Below are positions 24,863 to 33,456 of a stretch of DNA of 64,000 bases, in pieces. Positions within the stretch are counted from its first letter, which is position 1; each line of letters opens with the position of its first letter. Under the pieces are notes generated by a model, which saw only the letters and a program-made list of their open reading frames with translations, was not told the origin of the DNA and searched no databases. Origin of the DNA: JAJPXC01 sp964510535 (GTDB taxonomy: Bacteria; Bacteroidota; Bacteroidia; Bacteroidales; Muribaculaceae); contig CAZECG010000002.1 of the NCBI GenBank assembly GCA_964510535.1, positions 1-64,000 of the forward strand, read 5' to 3'. Both the position numbers and the translations under genes were made by a program.

Positions 24863-25812
24863 ATATCGTAGATTTATTTTGTGGTTGTGGTGGACTAAGT
24901 TTGGGCTTTGAGTCCGCAGGCTTTAATGTGGTAGCAGGCTATGACAACTGGTCCGCTGCAATTGATGTTTATAATCTAAACTTCAATCACCCAATAAATC
25001 AGGTGGATCTTTCAAATGTCGAAGATGCAAGTAAGCATATTTCGGCATATAAACCTGATATGATTATAGGTGGCCCACCGTGTCAGGACTTCAGCAGTGC
25101 GGGGCTAAGAAATGAAGATAACGGCCGGGGCAACTTAACACTTTGCTATGCAAGAATCATTTCAAATATTCGCCCCGAATGGTTTGTAATGGAAAATGTA
25201 GCGACCATCACTAAAACAAATAAATTAGTTGAAGCTAAATCTATATTCAGAGATGCAGGTTATGGACTTACTCAGATAGTACTTAACGCTGCATTATGTG
25301 GTGTTCCGCAGAAAAGAAAACGATTCTTTCTTATAGGCAAATTAGGGGCTAAAGACGATTCACTTCAGCCATATATTCTTCAAAATCTATCTAAAAAGGA
25401 AATGACCGTTAAGGATTATTTGGGGGATAGGATAGATGTCGAGTATTACTATAGACACCCTAGGAGCTATGCTAGAAGAGGGGTTTTTAGCGTGAACGAA
25501 CCCAGTCCCACTATAAGGGGAGTAAATAGACCCATCCCTGCTGGCTACCCGATCCACGCAAACGACCCGGTAGAAAGTCTCGAAGGAATCAGACCTCTTA
25601 CCACCAAAGAACGGAGTATGATTCAAACATTTCCTGAAACTTATAATTTCGTAGGCACTAAGAGTGATATAGAGCAGATGATTGGTAACGCTGTGCCAGT
25701 GAATTTAGGAAAGTTTGTGGCTACGGCAATCAAGGATTTCATCGAAAATAGACCGATAGCAGAAACTCTCAAACGCAATCACCCACAGCTAAAACTATTT
25801 GAAGAAGAATAA
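24859..25812 (+). CDS. DNA (cytosine-5) methyltransferase
   Basis: A 317-residue C5 methylase with all core motifs: I DLFCGCGGLSLGFESAGF (residues 5-22), IV GGPPCQDFS with catalytic Cys75, VI ENV (~114-116), VIII QKRKRFF (~151-157), a target-recognition region, IX near RPLTTKERSMIQTFP, and X GNAVPV (~277-282). It pairs with the endonuclease upstream as a type II system. The size is small but normal for single-specificity enzymes. Base composition is AT-rich, like its partner, pointing to horizontal acquisition. Confidence 0.94.
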   Translation: MNIVDLFCGCGGLSLGFESAGFNVVAGYDNWSAAIDVYNLNFNHPINQVDLSNVEDASKHISAYKPDMIIGGPPCQDFSSAGLRNEDNGRGNLTLCYARIISNIRPEWFVMENVATITKTNKLVEAKSIFRDAGYGLTQIVLNAALCGVPQKRKRFFLIGKLGAKDDSLQPYILQNLSKKEMTVKDYLGDRIDVEYYYRHPRSYARRGVFSVNEPSPTIRGVNRPIPAGYPIHANDPVESLEGIRPLTTKERSMIQTFPETYNFVGTKSDIEQMIGNAVPVNLGKFVATAIKDFIENRPIAETLKRNHPQLKLFEEE

Positions 25813-25888
25813 CACAAAAGAGCGGCTAAGACAATAACAATTTATCGCTTGAAGGTTCGTAATATATAAAAATAGTTGGAAACGATTT

Positions 25889-26043
25889 GGGTCAGTTGCA
25901 GAACACGGTTGAAATGTTAAAACGCTACCCCGAATGTGAATAAATTTTAGGAGTCTGTAGAAATAATGTTTGCATTTGCGGTATCGGAATTGTCTGACAG
26001 GCCTGACTTAAATGGTAATGTTAACGATTCCCGACAGGGAATC
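25889..26043 (+). repeat. 155-bp dispersed element, copy A
   Basis: It begins GGGTCAGTTGCA, contains TGTGAATAAATTTTAGG and CTGACAGGCCTGACTTA, and ends in the short palindrome GATTCCCGACAGGGAATC. Copy B (39092-39245) is the reverse complement of a sequence I judge about three-quarters identical, with the same block order. It starts 77 bases after the methyltransferase stop. It has no open frame, terminal inverted repeats or target duplication that I can see. Confidence 0.7.
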
Positions 26044-26053
26044 CTTTCTGAGT

Positions 26054-26085
26054 AGCCGGGTATTACCGCTATGCAATGCCCGGCT
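26054..26085. repeat. REP-like hairpin, right copy
   Basis: AGCCGGGTATT (26054-26064) pairs with AATGCCCGGCT (26075-26085), with one T:G pair. It is clearly related to 23246-23277 in sequence and orientation. It could act as the terminator of the GT2 operon on the minus strand. Confidence 0.6.
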
Positions 26086-26120
26086 AAAACCCCAAAAAAC
26101 AATAAATTCTGAAAAATTCT

Positions 26121-27140
26121 TCAATACAATTGCGAGAACCGCCGTATGCCCCGCACGTAATATGCCGTCAGAAGATTCACGCGGCAATCACGGCGTTCGA
26201 GTAGCAGGTCGCGAGCCACCGTGGTCTTGTACATCTTCCTCATGCGTCGAAAATCACAGTGAGCCTTAACCACCGCCTTGGCGTTTCCCCAATCCATCGT
26301 CAAGGCAAACTTCATGAACGCTATTGTGTCGAGCAGACGGCGGCGTAGCAAAGTTATCCTGCGGCTTCTCGGCGGCAGGTTTTTGTGGAGCAGCAACAGG
26401 TTGTTGCGGAAATTAAGATAAGTCTTCCGCGGGTTTGATGCCGGCAGACTTCCTCCGCCGAGATGGTACACCACGCTTTGTGGCACGGCGACTATATCAT
26501 ATCCCGACAGCAAAATGCGCCAGCATAGGTCTATCTCCTCCATGTGGGCAAAAAATTCTTTGTCCAGACCGCCTGCTTTCAGATACAGGTCAGACCTCAC
26601 CATCAGTGCGGCCCCGGTTGCCCAGAAAATCGGTATGACATCGTCATATTGACCCTCATCCCTCTCTACGCTCGCAAACATACGTCCGCGGCAATATGGG
26701 TAACCGTTGCGGTCTATAAATCCTCCCGACGCTCCGGCGTATTCAAACAGTCCCGGCTCGCGGTACGACCTTATTTTAGGCTGGCAGGCACCCGTGGCGG
26801 GGTGCGACTCCATGTAATCATAAAGCGGGCGCAGCCATCCGTCGGCGGTAGCAACGTCTGAGTTGAGCAACACCGTGTAGCGGTACTGCGTCAGTTCTAT
26901 CGCTTTGTTATACCCCTCGGCAAACCCGTAGTTCTTATCAAACTCAATGATTTTTACCGTCGGGAACTTCTCCTTCAGTAGTGCTGTCGAGCCGTCGGTG
27001 CTGCCGTTGTCTGCCACAATCACGTCGGCGATGTCGGCAGGGGTGGTGGCCGTCACTTGGGGTAGGAACTCGTCAAGAAGTTTTTCGCCGTTCCAGTTTA
27101 GGATTATGACCGCTATCGGTTTATTGCTGTTTGGTGCCAT
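26121..27140 (-). CDS. Family 2 glycosyltransferase
   Basis: A 339-residue cytosolic or peripheral enzyme with a GT-A fold: VIILNWNGEKLLDEFLPQV (residues ~11-29), VADNGSTDGS (~41-50), the metal-binding region LLNSDV (~91-96) and the acceptor-side EEIDLCWR (~206-213). It is most like rhamnosyltransferase-type GT2 enzymes. It overlaps the acyltransferase gene upstream by 20 bases and ends the three-gene minus-strand operon. A likely role is in lipopolysaccharide or other glycan assembly. Confidence 0.88.
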   Translation of the reverse strand: MAPNSNKPIAVIILNWNGEKLLDEFLPQVTATTPADIADVIVADNGSTDGSTALLKEKFPTVKIIEFDKNYGFAEGYNKAIELTQYRYTVLLNSDVATADGWLRPLYDYMESHPATGACQPKIRSYREPGLFEYAGASGGFIDRNGYPYCRGRMFASVERDEGQYDDVIPIFWATGAALMVRSDLYLKAGGLDKEFFAHMEEIDLCWRILLSGYDIVAVPQSVVYHLGGGSLPASNPRKTYLNFRNNLLLLHKNLPPRSRRITLLRRRLLDTIAFMKFALTMDWGNAKAVVKAHCDFRRMRKMYKTTVARDLLLERRDCRVNLLTAYYVRGIRRFSQLY

Positions 27141-28056
27141 TCGGTAGGTCGTTTACGGGTAACGTCACTGGCCATTTCCAACGTTTGTGGGTCCACAGCC
27201 AGTTGGCGGGGTCTCTTCTTATTGTCTCTTCGAGCAGGGCAGCGTATTGGTCGGTTAGCTCCATCGGCTGCAGTTTCGACGCGTCCTCTGTGAGCAGCTT
27301 CATTTTGATGGTATAGTGTCCCCGAGAGGTCTTCACCATGTCCCAGTAGACCACAGCCATCCCGAGTTTTGAAGCAAGAGTCTCAGTCCCGGTGATAAAC
27401 GCCGTCGGGTGGTTGAGGAACATAAGCACCCGCGTCGGGTCGCCGTGGCTCGGTTTCTGGTCGCTCATAAAGCCGGTGATTGATGGCATATTGGCTTTGC
27501 GCAATTTCAGCAAGTCGCGAAGAACGCTGCTCTTTGGAAATGACCGCGGCTTGAAGCGGCTGCGTATCTTGAGCATATATGCGTCAAACCATTTGTTGCG
27601 CAGCGGGCGGTAAACTTGGCAGAACTCGGCGTCAACACCCGCTTTCAATCCGCTCCACAAGGTTATTGACGGTGCCCACTCCCAGTTGAACGTGTGGGCG
27701 AAGTAAGCCACGATTGATTTCCCCTCGCTCATCAGCCTGTCGACCTCTTCGATTCCCTCGAAGGTCATCCGGCGTTTGATTTCGCTGTCTGAAATATGCC
27801 CCAGTTTGATTGTCTCTACGATGTAGTCGGCGAAGTTGCGGAAAAACCGGCGGCAGATTTGGCGGTGTTCTCGCTCGCTTTTTTCGGGAAACGAGTCGGA
27901 TATATGCTTCAGTGCCACATTGCGGCGGTATCTCACTATATAATAGAGCACTGCGAAAATCATGTCAGACAATCCATAGAGCATCCACATCGGCATTCGT
28001 GAACCCGCGGCGAGCATCAGCTGCAGCGGCTTGTACTTCCAATCTTTCATAGGCAT
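27121..28056 (-). CDS. LpxL/HtrB-like lysophospholipid (lipid A) acyltransferase
   Basis: A 311-residue inner-membrane-associated enzyme with an N-terminal hydrophobic helix. Its HxxxxE-type motif AHTFNWEW is near residues 118-125, followed by the RPLRNKWFD block. These fit the LPLAT family member that adds a secondary acyl chain to lipid A precursors. Bacteroidales usually carry one such gene. It overlaps mtaB by 10 bases and the GT2 gene by 20, so the three are probably one transcript. Confidence 0.86.
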   Translation of the reverse strand: MPMKDWKYKPLQLMLAAGSRMPMWMLYGLSDMIFAVLYYIVRYRRNVALKHISDSFPEKSEREHRQICRRFFRNFADYIVETIKLGHISDSEIKRRMTFEGIEEVDRLMSEGKSIVAYFAHTFNWEWAPSITLWSGLKAGVDAEFCQVYRPLRNKWFDAYMLKIRSRFKPRSFPKSSVLRDLLKLRKANMPSITGFMSDQKPSHGDPTRVLMFLNHPTAFITGTETLASKLGMAVVYWDMVKTSRGHYTIKMKLLTEDASKLQPMELTDQYAALLEETIRRDPANWLWTHKRWKWPVTLPVNDLPNGTKQQ

Positions 28057-29363
28057 ACCTCCCCGGCGATTTCCTCGCCGCCGTTTATTATCTCGTTTAG
28101 TTTCACGTTGACCACGCTGTTGTCCAATGACTTGTCGGCCGTCACCCTCACTTTCAGGTAGTTGTCGGTGAAGCCCGACATATCTCCGTCATGACCGTGT
28201 TCCAGCAACACCCGCCGCGTCTGTCCCTTGAAACGTTCGGCAAACTCCGACAGCTTTTTCTCCGAGAGGTTCAGCATCACGCGGGTGCGGCGGTGTTTCT
28301 CTTCTTGAGACACGACATGGTCGATTGACAGGGCTTTCGTCCCGGGACGCTCAGAGTAGGGGAAAACGTGCAACTGTGAGATAGCGAGCGATTCGATGAA
28401 ATCGTGCGACGCTTTGAACTCGTCGGGTGTCTCACCGCGAGCCCCGACTATCAAGTCGACCCCGATAAACGCGTCAGGTAGCGAACGGTTAATCAGCTCT
28501 ATTCTGTCGCGGAAAAGAGCCGTGTCATAGTGTCGGCGCATCAGTTTCAACACTGCGTCCGACCCGCATTGCAGCGGTATGTGGAAGTGGGGCATAAAGC
28601 TCCGCGAACCTGCGACAAAGTCGATAATCTCAGGCGTGAGCAAGTTAGGTTCTATCGACGATATGCGGTAACGCTCTATACCGTCGACCCGGTCAAGCTC
28701 TTTGATTAGGTCTAAAAACGTGTCATCGCGTCCCTTGCCGAAATCTCCGATGTTGACCCCCGTGATGACTATCTCTTTACCTCCGTTGGCAGCCGCTTCA
28801 CGGGCTTGCGCCACTATGTCGCCGATGCTGCCCGAACGGCTGCGCCCGCGTGCCATCGGAATGGTGCAGTAGGTGCAGTAATAATCGCAACCGTCTTGGA
28901 CTTTCAGAAAATAGCGGGTGCGGTCACCGTGTGAACATGATGGGATAAACCGCCGTATATCCCGCGTCGGGGTGATCTCAAGGGTAGGGCGGTGCGTCGC
29001 TGTCCACTCATCCAAAAATTTGACAAGCTGGTCTTTTTGGTCGTTTCCGCCGACAACCGCCACACCCGGTAGCGTGGCAGCCTCCTCCCCCTTGAGCTGC
29101 GCGTAGCAGCCCGTCACTAAGATAGCCGCCCCGGGATAGCGTTTCGACAATGACCTGATGGCCTGACGGCTTTTCTTGTCGGCAAGCTCGGTGACGCTGC
29201 AAGTGTTGACGACGATGATGTCGGGCGTCTCGCCGATTTGAACCCGGCGTATGCCCCTGTCGGCAAGCATCTTCGCGACAGTCGACGTCTCCGAAAAGTT
29301 CAATTTGCATCCGAGAGTGTGGAAAAGCGCGGTGCGATTGTCGAATGTCGATTTATCTATCAT
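28047..29363 (-). CDS. mtaB: tRNA t6A37 methylthiotransferase MtaB
   Basis: A 438-residue radical-SAM enzyme that adds a methylthio group to t6A37 of tRNAs. The UPF0004 domain has cysteines in TLGCKLN (residue ~19), NTCSVTE (~54) and TGCYAQ (~90). The radical-SAM triad is in QDGCDYYCTYCTIP (CxxxCxxC, ~156-163), and a TRAM domain closes the protein. The TLGCKLN opening and overall pattern favour MtaB over MiaB. It is the first gene of the operon with the acyltransferase and the GT2 enzyme. Confidence 0.93.
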   Translation of the reverse strand: MIDKSTFDNRTALFHTLGCKLNFSETSTVAKMLADRGIRRVQIGETPDIIVVNTCSVTELADKKSRQAIRSLSKRYPGAAILVTGCYAQLKGEEAATLPGVAVVGGNDQKDQLVKFLDEWTATHRPTLEITPTRDIRRFIPSCSHGDRTRYFLKVQDGCDYYCTYCTIPMARGRSRSGSIGDIVAQAREAAANGGKEIVITGVNIGDFGKGRDDTFLDLIKELDRVDGIERYRISSIEPNLLTPEIIDFVAGSRSFMPHFHIPLQCGSDAVLKLMRRHYDTALFRDRIELINRSLPDAFIGVDLIVGARGETPDEFKASHDFIESLAISQLHVFPYSERPGTKALSIDHVVSQEEKHRRTRVMLNLSEKKLSEFAERFKGQTRRVLLEHGHDGDMSGFTDNYLKVRVTADKSLDNSVVNVKLNEIINGGEEIAGEVCL

Positions 29364-29390
29364 GTTGCTCTCTTAAACTCATTTGATTTA

Positions 29391-29398
29391 CAAAGATA
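29391..29398 (-). promoter_or_regulatory. mtaB operon promoter -7 element
   Basis: Read on the minus strand, TATCTTTG fits TAnnTTTG and lies 28 bases before the mtaB start. It is back to back with the promoter of the acyl-CoA ligase. The -33 match is weak. Confidence 0.55.
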
Positions 29399-29443
29399 AC
29401 GCTTTTTACCAATCGAAAAAGCGTCAATTCCCACCTTTTTCTT

Positions 29444-29451
29444 TACCTTTG
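29444..29451 (+). promoter_or_regulatory. Acyl-CoA ligase promoter -7 element
   Basis: TACCTTTG fits TAnnTTTG, 30 bases before the ATG at 29481. No clear -33 box is seen. Confidence 0.55.
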
Positions 29452-29480
29452 TTTCCCGATAACTTTGAAAATAGTTGAAT

Positions 29481-31154
29481 ATGACATATTATACTGAAGA
29501 TTTCAACAAAATTTTTGCCGACAGTTTCCGCGAAAATTGGAGTTTACCCGCCCTCACTGAATATGGCACCGGCAACACCGAAACCTACGGAGAGTTCGCC
29601 CGCCACATCGCCCGTGTGCATCTCATGTTTGAAAGCATCGGGATAAAACCGGGCGACAAAGTAGCCCTGGTCGGGAAAAACAATGCGACATGGGTCTTGA
29701 CATTTATGGCCACCGTCACCTACGGAGCCGTGATAGTGCCGATTTTACAGGATTTCAACCCCACCGATACCCAGCATATCATAAACAACTCTGACGCGGA
29801 ACTGCTCTTCGTTTCCCCGGCAATATGGGAAAACCTCGACTTCGAGTGCCTCCCGCGGATTAGAGCCGTGGTCTCGCTCGAAAACCGCCGCCTGCTCGCC
29901 GTGCGCGACACCGATACCCCGCTAATCGAGAAAGCGTTGAGAAACCTCACCCGCAAGTTCCGCCGCCGCTATCCCGCAGGCTACACCCGCGACTGCATCA
30001 GGTATCCTGAGGCCAATGCCGACGACTTAGCCGTGATTAACTACACGTCGGGGACCACAGGATTCTCCAAAGGAGTGATGCTAAGCTACGGCAACCTCGT
30101 AGGCAACATCATCTTCGGCGTCAAATCGCGCCTCCACTTCTCAGGCTCGCGCTGCCTGTCGTTCCTGCCTCTGGCCCACGCCTACGGATGCGCTTTCGAT
30201 ATGCTCGTGCCGCTCGCTGTTGGTACCCATATAACACTTTTCGGACGGCTCCCGTCGCCGAAACTGTTGCAAATGGCATTGGCCGACGTTAAACCCAATC
30301 TGGTAATCTGTGTCCCACTGATTCTTGAAAAGATATACCGCAAAAGCATTGTGCCGCTAATCAATAAGCGCGCCATGCGCTGGGCACTGGTAGTCCCATT
30401 GCTCGACACTGCCATCTACGCAAAGATACGCCGCAAACTCGTTGACGCTTTCGGCGGAAACTTCGAAGAAGTGATTGTCGGGGGCGCACCGCTCAACCGC
30501 GAAGTCGAGGAATTTCTTAACCATATCAAGTTCCCGTTCACCGTAGGCTACGGCATGACCGAGTGCGGCCCGCTCGTCAGCTACACCCCGTGGCGGCAGT
30601 TCGAACCCTCATCGGCAGGGCGCGTGTTGAGCCCCATAATGGAAACAAAGGTGTTGAGCAGCGACCCCGAGAATATCCCCGGCGAAATCTGCGTCAGAGG
30701 GCAAAACGTCATGAAAGGCTACTACAAAAACCCTGGTGCCACTGAAGCCGTGCTCGACCAAGACGGCTGGCTCCACACGGGCGACATGGGTACCGTCTCG
30801 GCCGACGGCACCATCTTCATCCGGGGCCGCTATAAAACCATGATACTCTCGGCAAGCGGGCAAAACATCTACCCCGAGGAAATCGAAGCAAAACTCAACA
30901 ATATGCTCTACGTCGCCGAAAGCCTCGTCGTCGAGCGCGGTAACGGCCTCACCGCACTGGTCTACCCCGATTACGAAGCTATGGATGCCGACGGCATCGC
31001 CATACAAGCCTTGCCCGAAGTCATGGAACGTGTCCGCCAGGATCTTAACAAACTCGTGGCCCCCTACGAACAGATTCAGCGCATACAGCTCATCGCCAAC
31101 GAATTTGAAAAAACCCCGAAACGCTCCATCAAACGCTATCTCTACAACGCCTAA
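29481..31154 (+). CDS. AMP-forming acyl-CoA ligase
   Basis: A 557-residue ANL-superfamily enzyme, most like long-chain fatty acid-CoA ligases. Motifs: the P-loop YTSGTTGFSKGVMLSY (~187-202), GYGMTECGP (~357-365), the hinge region with HTGDMG and GRYKTMILSASGQNIYP, and the catalytic Lys region at the C-terminus (EKTPKRSIKR). The frame also allows a TTG start two codons earlier, but the ATG is preferred. It stands alone between mtaB and the dTDP-sugar operon. Confidence 0.9.
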   Translation: MTYYTEDFNKIFADSFRENWSLPALTEYGTGNTETYGEFARHIARVHLMFESIGIKPGDKVALVGKNNATWVLTFMATVTYGAVIVPILQDFNPTDTQHIINNSDAELLFVSPAIWENLDFECLPRIRAVVSLENRRLLAVRDTDTPLIEKALRNLTRKFRRRYPAGYTRDCIRYPEANADDLAVINYTSGTTGFSKGVMLSYGNLVGNIIFGVKSRLHFSGSRCLSFLPLAHAYGCAFDMLVPLAVGTHITLFGRLPSPKLLQMALADVKPNLVICVPLILEKIYRKSIVPLINKRAMRWALVVPLLDTAIYAKIRRKLVDAFGGNFEEVIVGGAPLNREVEEFLNHIKFPFTVGYGMTECGPLVSYTPWRQFEPSSAGRVLSPIMETKVLSSDPENIPGEICVRGQNVMKGYYKNPGATEAVLDQDGWLHTGDMGTVSADGTIFIRGRYKTMILSASGQNIYPEEIEAKLNNMLYVAESLVVERGNGLTALVYPDYEAMDADGIAIQALPEVMERVRQDLNKLVAPYEQIQRIQLIANEFEKTPKRSIKRYLYNA

Positions 31155-31298
31155 TCGCCCTCGCCGCCGACCTGACACCCCAGCTCCGCCCCCTTGCCGA
31201 TAAAATTCTTATCACTCGGCAATAGCGATGGCCATGCTGCGAACACGATTTCACTTATGAGTGGGAGAGGAGGTAAAACGATAATCGGAGTTGTGCGT

Positions 31299-31329
31299 TT
31301 TGTCGTTTTGTCAAAATGTAGTAACTTGC
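31299..31329 (+). promoter_or_regulatory. dTDP-sugar operon promoter
   Basis: TTTG (31299-31302) and TAACTTGC (31322-31329) are 19 bases apart. The -7 box has one mismatch to TAnnTTTG. It lies 27 bases before the rmlB start. Confidence 0.5.
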
Positions 31330-31355
31330 GGTGAAATTAATTTTATGACTTCACG

Positions 31356-32540
31356 ATGAAAAATTATCTGGTGACCGGCGGTGCCGGATTTATCGGTGCC
31401 AATTTTGTTAAATATATCTTGTCAAAGCACGACGATATTGGCCGGGTGGTCATTCTTGACGCTTTGACTTATGCCGGAAATCTCCTGACGATAAAAAAGG
31501 AACTTGAAGACCCCCGTGTCACATTTGTCAAAGGCGATGTTGCCGACACTTCAGTCGTCGCTGATATCTTTCAGCGTTTTGACCTCGATTTCGTCGTCAA
31601 TTTCGCAGCTGAAAGCCATGTTGACCGTAGCATAAATAACCCCCGCTTATTCTTGGAAACCAATATCTTAGGGACGCAGTGCCTGCTTGATTGCGCTCGT
31701 CGCTCATGGGTCTTGGCCTGGGGTGGATACAAACCGGGCAAAAAATATCTGCAGATAAGCACCGATGAGGTCTATGGCTCTCTGTCAAAGGACTTTGACC
31801 CCTCGCAACCATTGTCGCTCCCCGAGGGGCTTTCTGATGTGGTCAAAGGGCGCGACAACCTCAAATGCTACGGCAAAAACTTCTTTGTCGAGACTACCCC
31901 CCTCTCGCCCCGGTCACCCTACTCAGCCTCAAAAGCGAGTGCCGATATGATAACGCTCGCTTATCATGAGACTTACGGCCTGCCGGTAAACATCACGCGG
32001 TGCAGCAACAACTATGGCCCTTATCACTTTCCCGAAAAGCTCATACCGCTGATTATCAAAAATATACTCGATGGCAAACCCCTTCCCATCTATGGCGAAG
32101 GCGTTAACGTCCGCGACTGGCTTTACGTCCGTGACCATGCAAAAGCCATCGACATGGTGCTGCGTAATGGCACGGTAGGCGAAATATATAACATCGGAGG
32201 CTTTAACGAGGAGCGAAACATCGACCTCGTGAAAACCGTTATTGATACGGTAGCCAAACTTGTAAAAGAAAATCCCGCCTACCTCGATTTGTTCGCCGAT
32301 CCGAGTCGTCCAATCGACTACTCGATGATAACATTTGTCGCTGACCGTCCGGGACATGATATGCGCTATGCGATTGACCCCGCGAAGATTGCCACCGAAC
32401 TCGGCTGGTATCCCGAAACCCCGCTTAGCCGCGGGCTCGCGCTCACCGTCAAATGGTATCTCGACAACCCGGCATGGATTGAAAGTGTCACCTCGGGCGA
32501 CTATCAGAAGTATTATGACGAGATGTATTCCAACCGCTAA
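31356..32540 (+). CDS. rmlB: dTDP-glucose 4,6-dehydratase
   Basis: A 394-residue short-chain dehydrogenase-type enzyme converting dTDP-glucose to dTDP-4-keto-6-deoxyglucose. It has the NAD-binding VTGGAGFIGANF (residues 6-17), the catalytic STDEVYGSL region with Thr-Asp-Glu (~131-139) and the YSASKAS YxxxK motif (~190-196). The insertion around residues 140-180 is normal for RmlB. It is the first gene of the operon, followed by rmlA after 16 bases. Confidence 0.96.
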   Translation: MKNYLVTGGAGFIGANFVKYILSKHDDIGRVVILDALTYAGNLLTIKKELEDPRVTFVKGDVADTSVVADIFQRFDLDFVVNFAAESHVDRSINNPRLFLETNILGTQCLLDCARRSWVLAWGGYKPGKKYLQISTDEVYGSLSKDFDPSQPLSLPEGLSDVVKGRDNLKCYGKNFFVETTPLSPRSPYSASKASADMITLAYHETYGLPVNITRCSNNYGPYHFPEKLIPLIIKNILDGKPLPIYGEGVNVRDWLYVRDHAKAIDMVLRNGTVGEIYNIGGFNEERNIDLVKTVIDTVAKLVKENPAYLDLFADPSRPIDYSMITFVADRPGHDMRYAIDPAKIATELGWYPETPLSRGLALTVKWYLDNPAWIESVTSGDYQKYYDEMYSNR

Positions 32541-32556
32541 AACAGTCTAATCGATT

Positions 32557-33456
32557 ATGAAAGGCATCGTACTCGCCGGTGGCGCGGGAACCCGTCTTTA
32601 CCCCGTCACAAAGGGCATTTCCAAGCAGCTCATCCCTGTCTACGACAAACCGATGATATATTACCCCATCTCGGTGCTTATGCTCGCCGGGATACGCGAT
32701 ATTCTCATTATATCCACCCCCGACGACCTCCCCTCGTTCCGACGCTTGCTTGGCGACGGGACTGAGCTTGGAGTGAGGTTCAGCTATGCCATGCAACCGC
32801 GCCCCGAAGGGCTGGCTCAGGCATTCCTGATTGGCGAAGAATTTATAGGCGATGATGACGTGTGCCTTGTGCTTGGCGATAACATATTCTATGGGCAGGG
32901 ATTCACCGGTATGTTGCTCGATGCCTGCGAGATAGCATCAAAACGGCGCGAAGCCACAGTGTTCGCCTATCCCGTCAACGACCCCCGGCGATATGGGGTG
33001 GTATCGCTCGACGAAACTGGCCACGCCATCTCTATCGAAGAGAAACCCGCCGCCCCGAAATCAAACCTGGCGGTCGTCGGACTTTATTTCTACCCCAACG
33101 ACGTGGTGCAAGTCGCCAAGAATATCAAACCATCCCACCGCGGTGAACTCGAAATCACGTCAGTCAATGAATGCTTTATGCGGCAAGGTCGTCTCACCGT
33201 CAAAAAATTTGGCAGAGGTTTCGCATGGCTCGACACCGGCACCGTCGATTCGCTGATGGAAGCCTCGAATTTCATCGAAGCAATACAGAAACGACAGGGA
33301 CTTTATGTGGCTTCACTCGAAGAAATAGCATTTAGGCGCGGTTTTATTGATGCTGTTTCCCTTAAAAACTTAGCAAAATCAATGCTTTCTAACGCATACG
33401 GACAGTACCTTAATGCACTTGCTGAAAATGGAATTGAAAAAACCTCAGATAATTAA
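32557..33456 (+). CDS. rmlA: Glucose-1-phosphate thymidylyltransferase
   Basis: A 299-residue nucleotidyltransferase that makes dTDP-glucose from dTTP and glucose-1-phosphate. It has the N-terminal signature GIVLAGGAGTRLYPVTKG (residues 3-20), QLIPVYDKPMIYYP (25-38) and the downstream GDNIFYGQG. Length and sequence are typical of RmlA. It supplies the substrate for rmlB. The 3' end overlaps the next gene. Confidence 0.97.
   Translation: MKGIVLAGGAGTRLYPVTKGISKQLIPVYDKPMIYYPISVLMLAGIRDILIISTPDDLPSFRRLLGDGTELGVRFSYAMQPRPEGLAQAFLIGEEFIGDDDVCLVLGDNIFYGQGFTGMLLDACEIASKRREATVFAYPVNDPRRYGVVSLDETGHAISIEEKPAAPKSNLAVVGLYFYPNDVVQVAKNIKPSHRGELEITSVNECFMRQGRLTVKKFGRGFAWLDTGTVDSLMEASNFIEAIQKRQGLYVASLEEIAFRRGFIDAVSLKNLAKSMLSNAYGQYLNALAENGIEKTSDN

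Larger units (their letters stand above)
25813..26120. other. Right border of the restriction-modification island
   Basis: This 308-base region between the methyltransferase and the convergent GT2 gene contains element A (25889-26043) and the right REP-like hairpin (26054-26085). Nothing else is recognisable; no clear terminator was found for either gene. Confidence 0.6.

Noticed and set aside
25889..26043. Element A as tRNA gene or insertion sequence
   Set aside because: No cloverleaf, no transposase, no terminal inverted repeats and no target duplication were seen.
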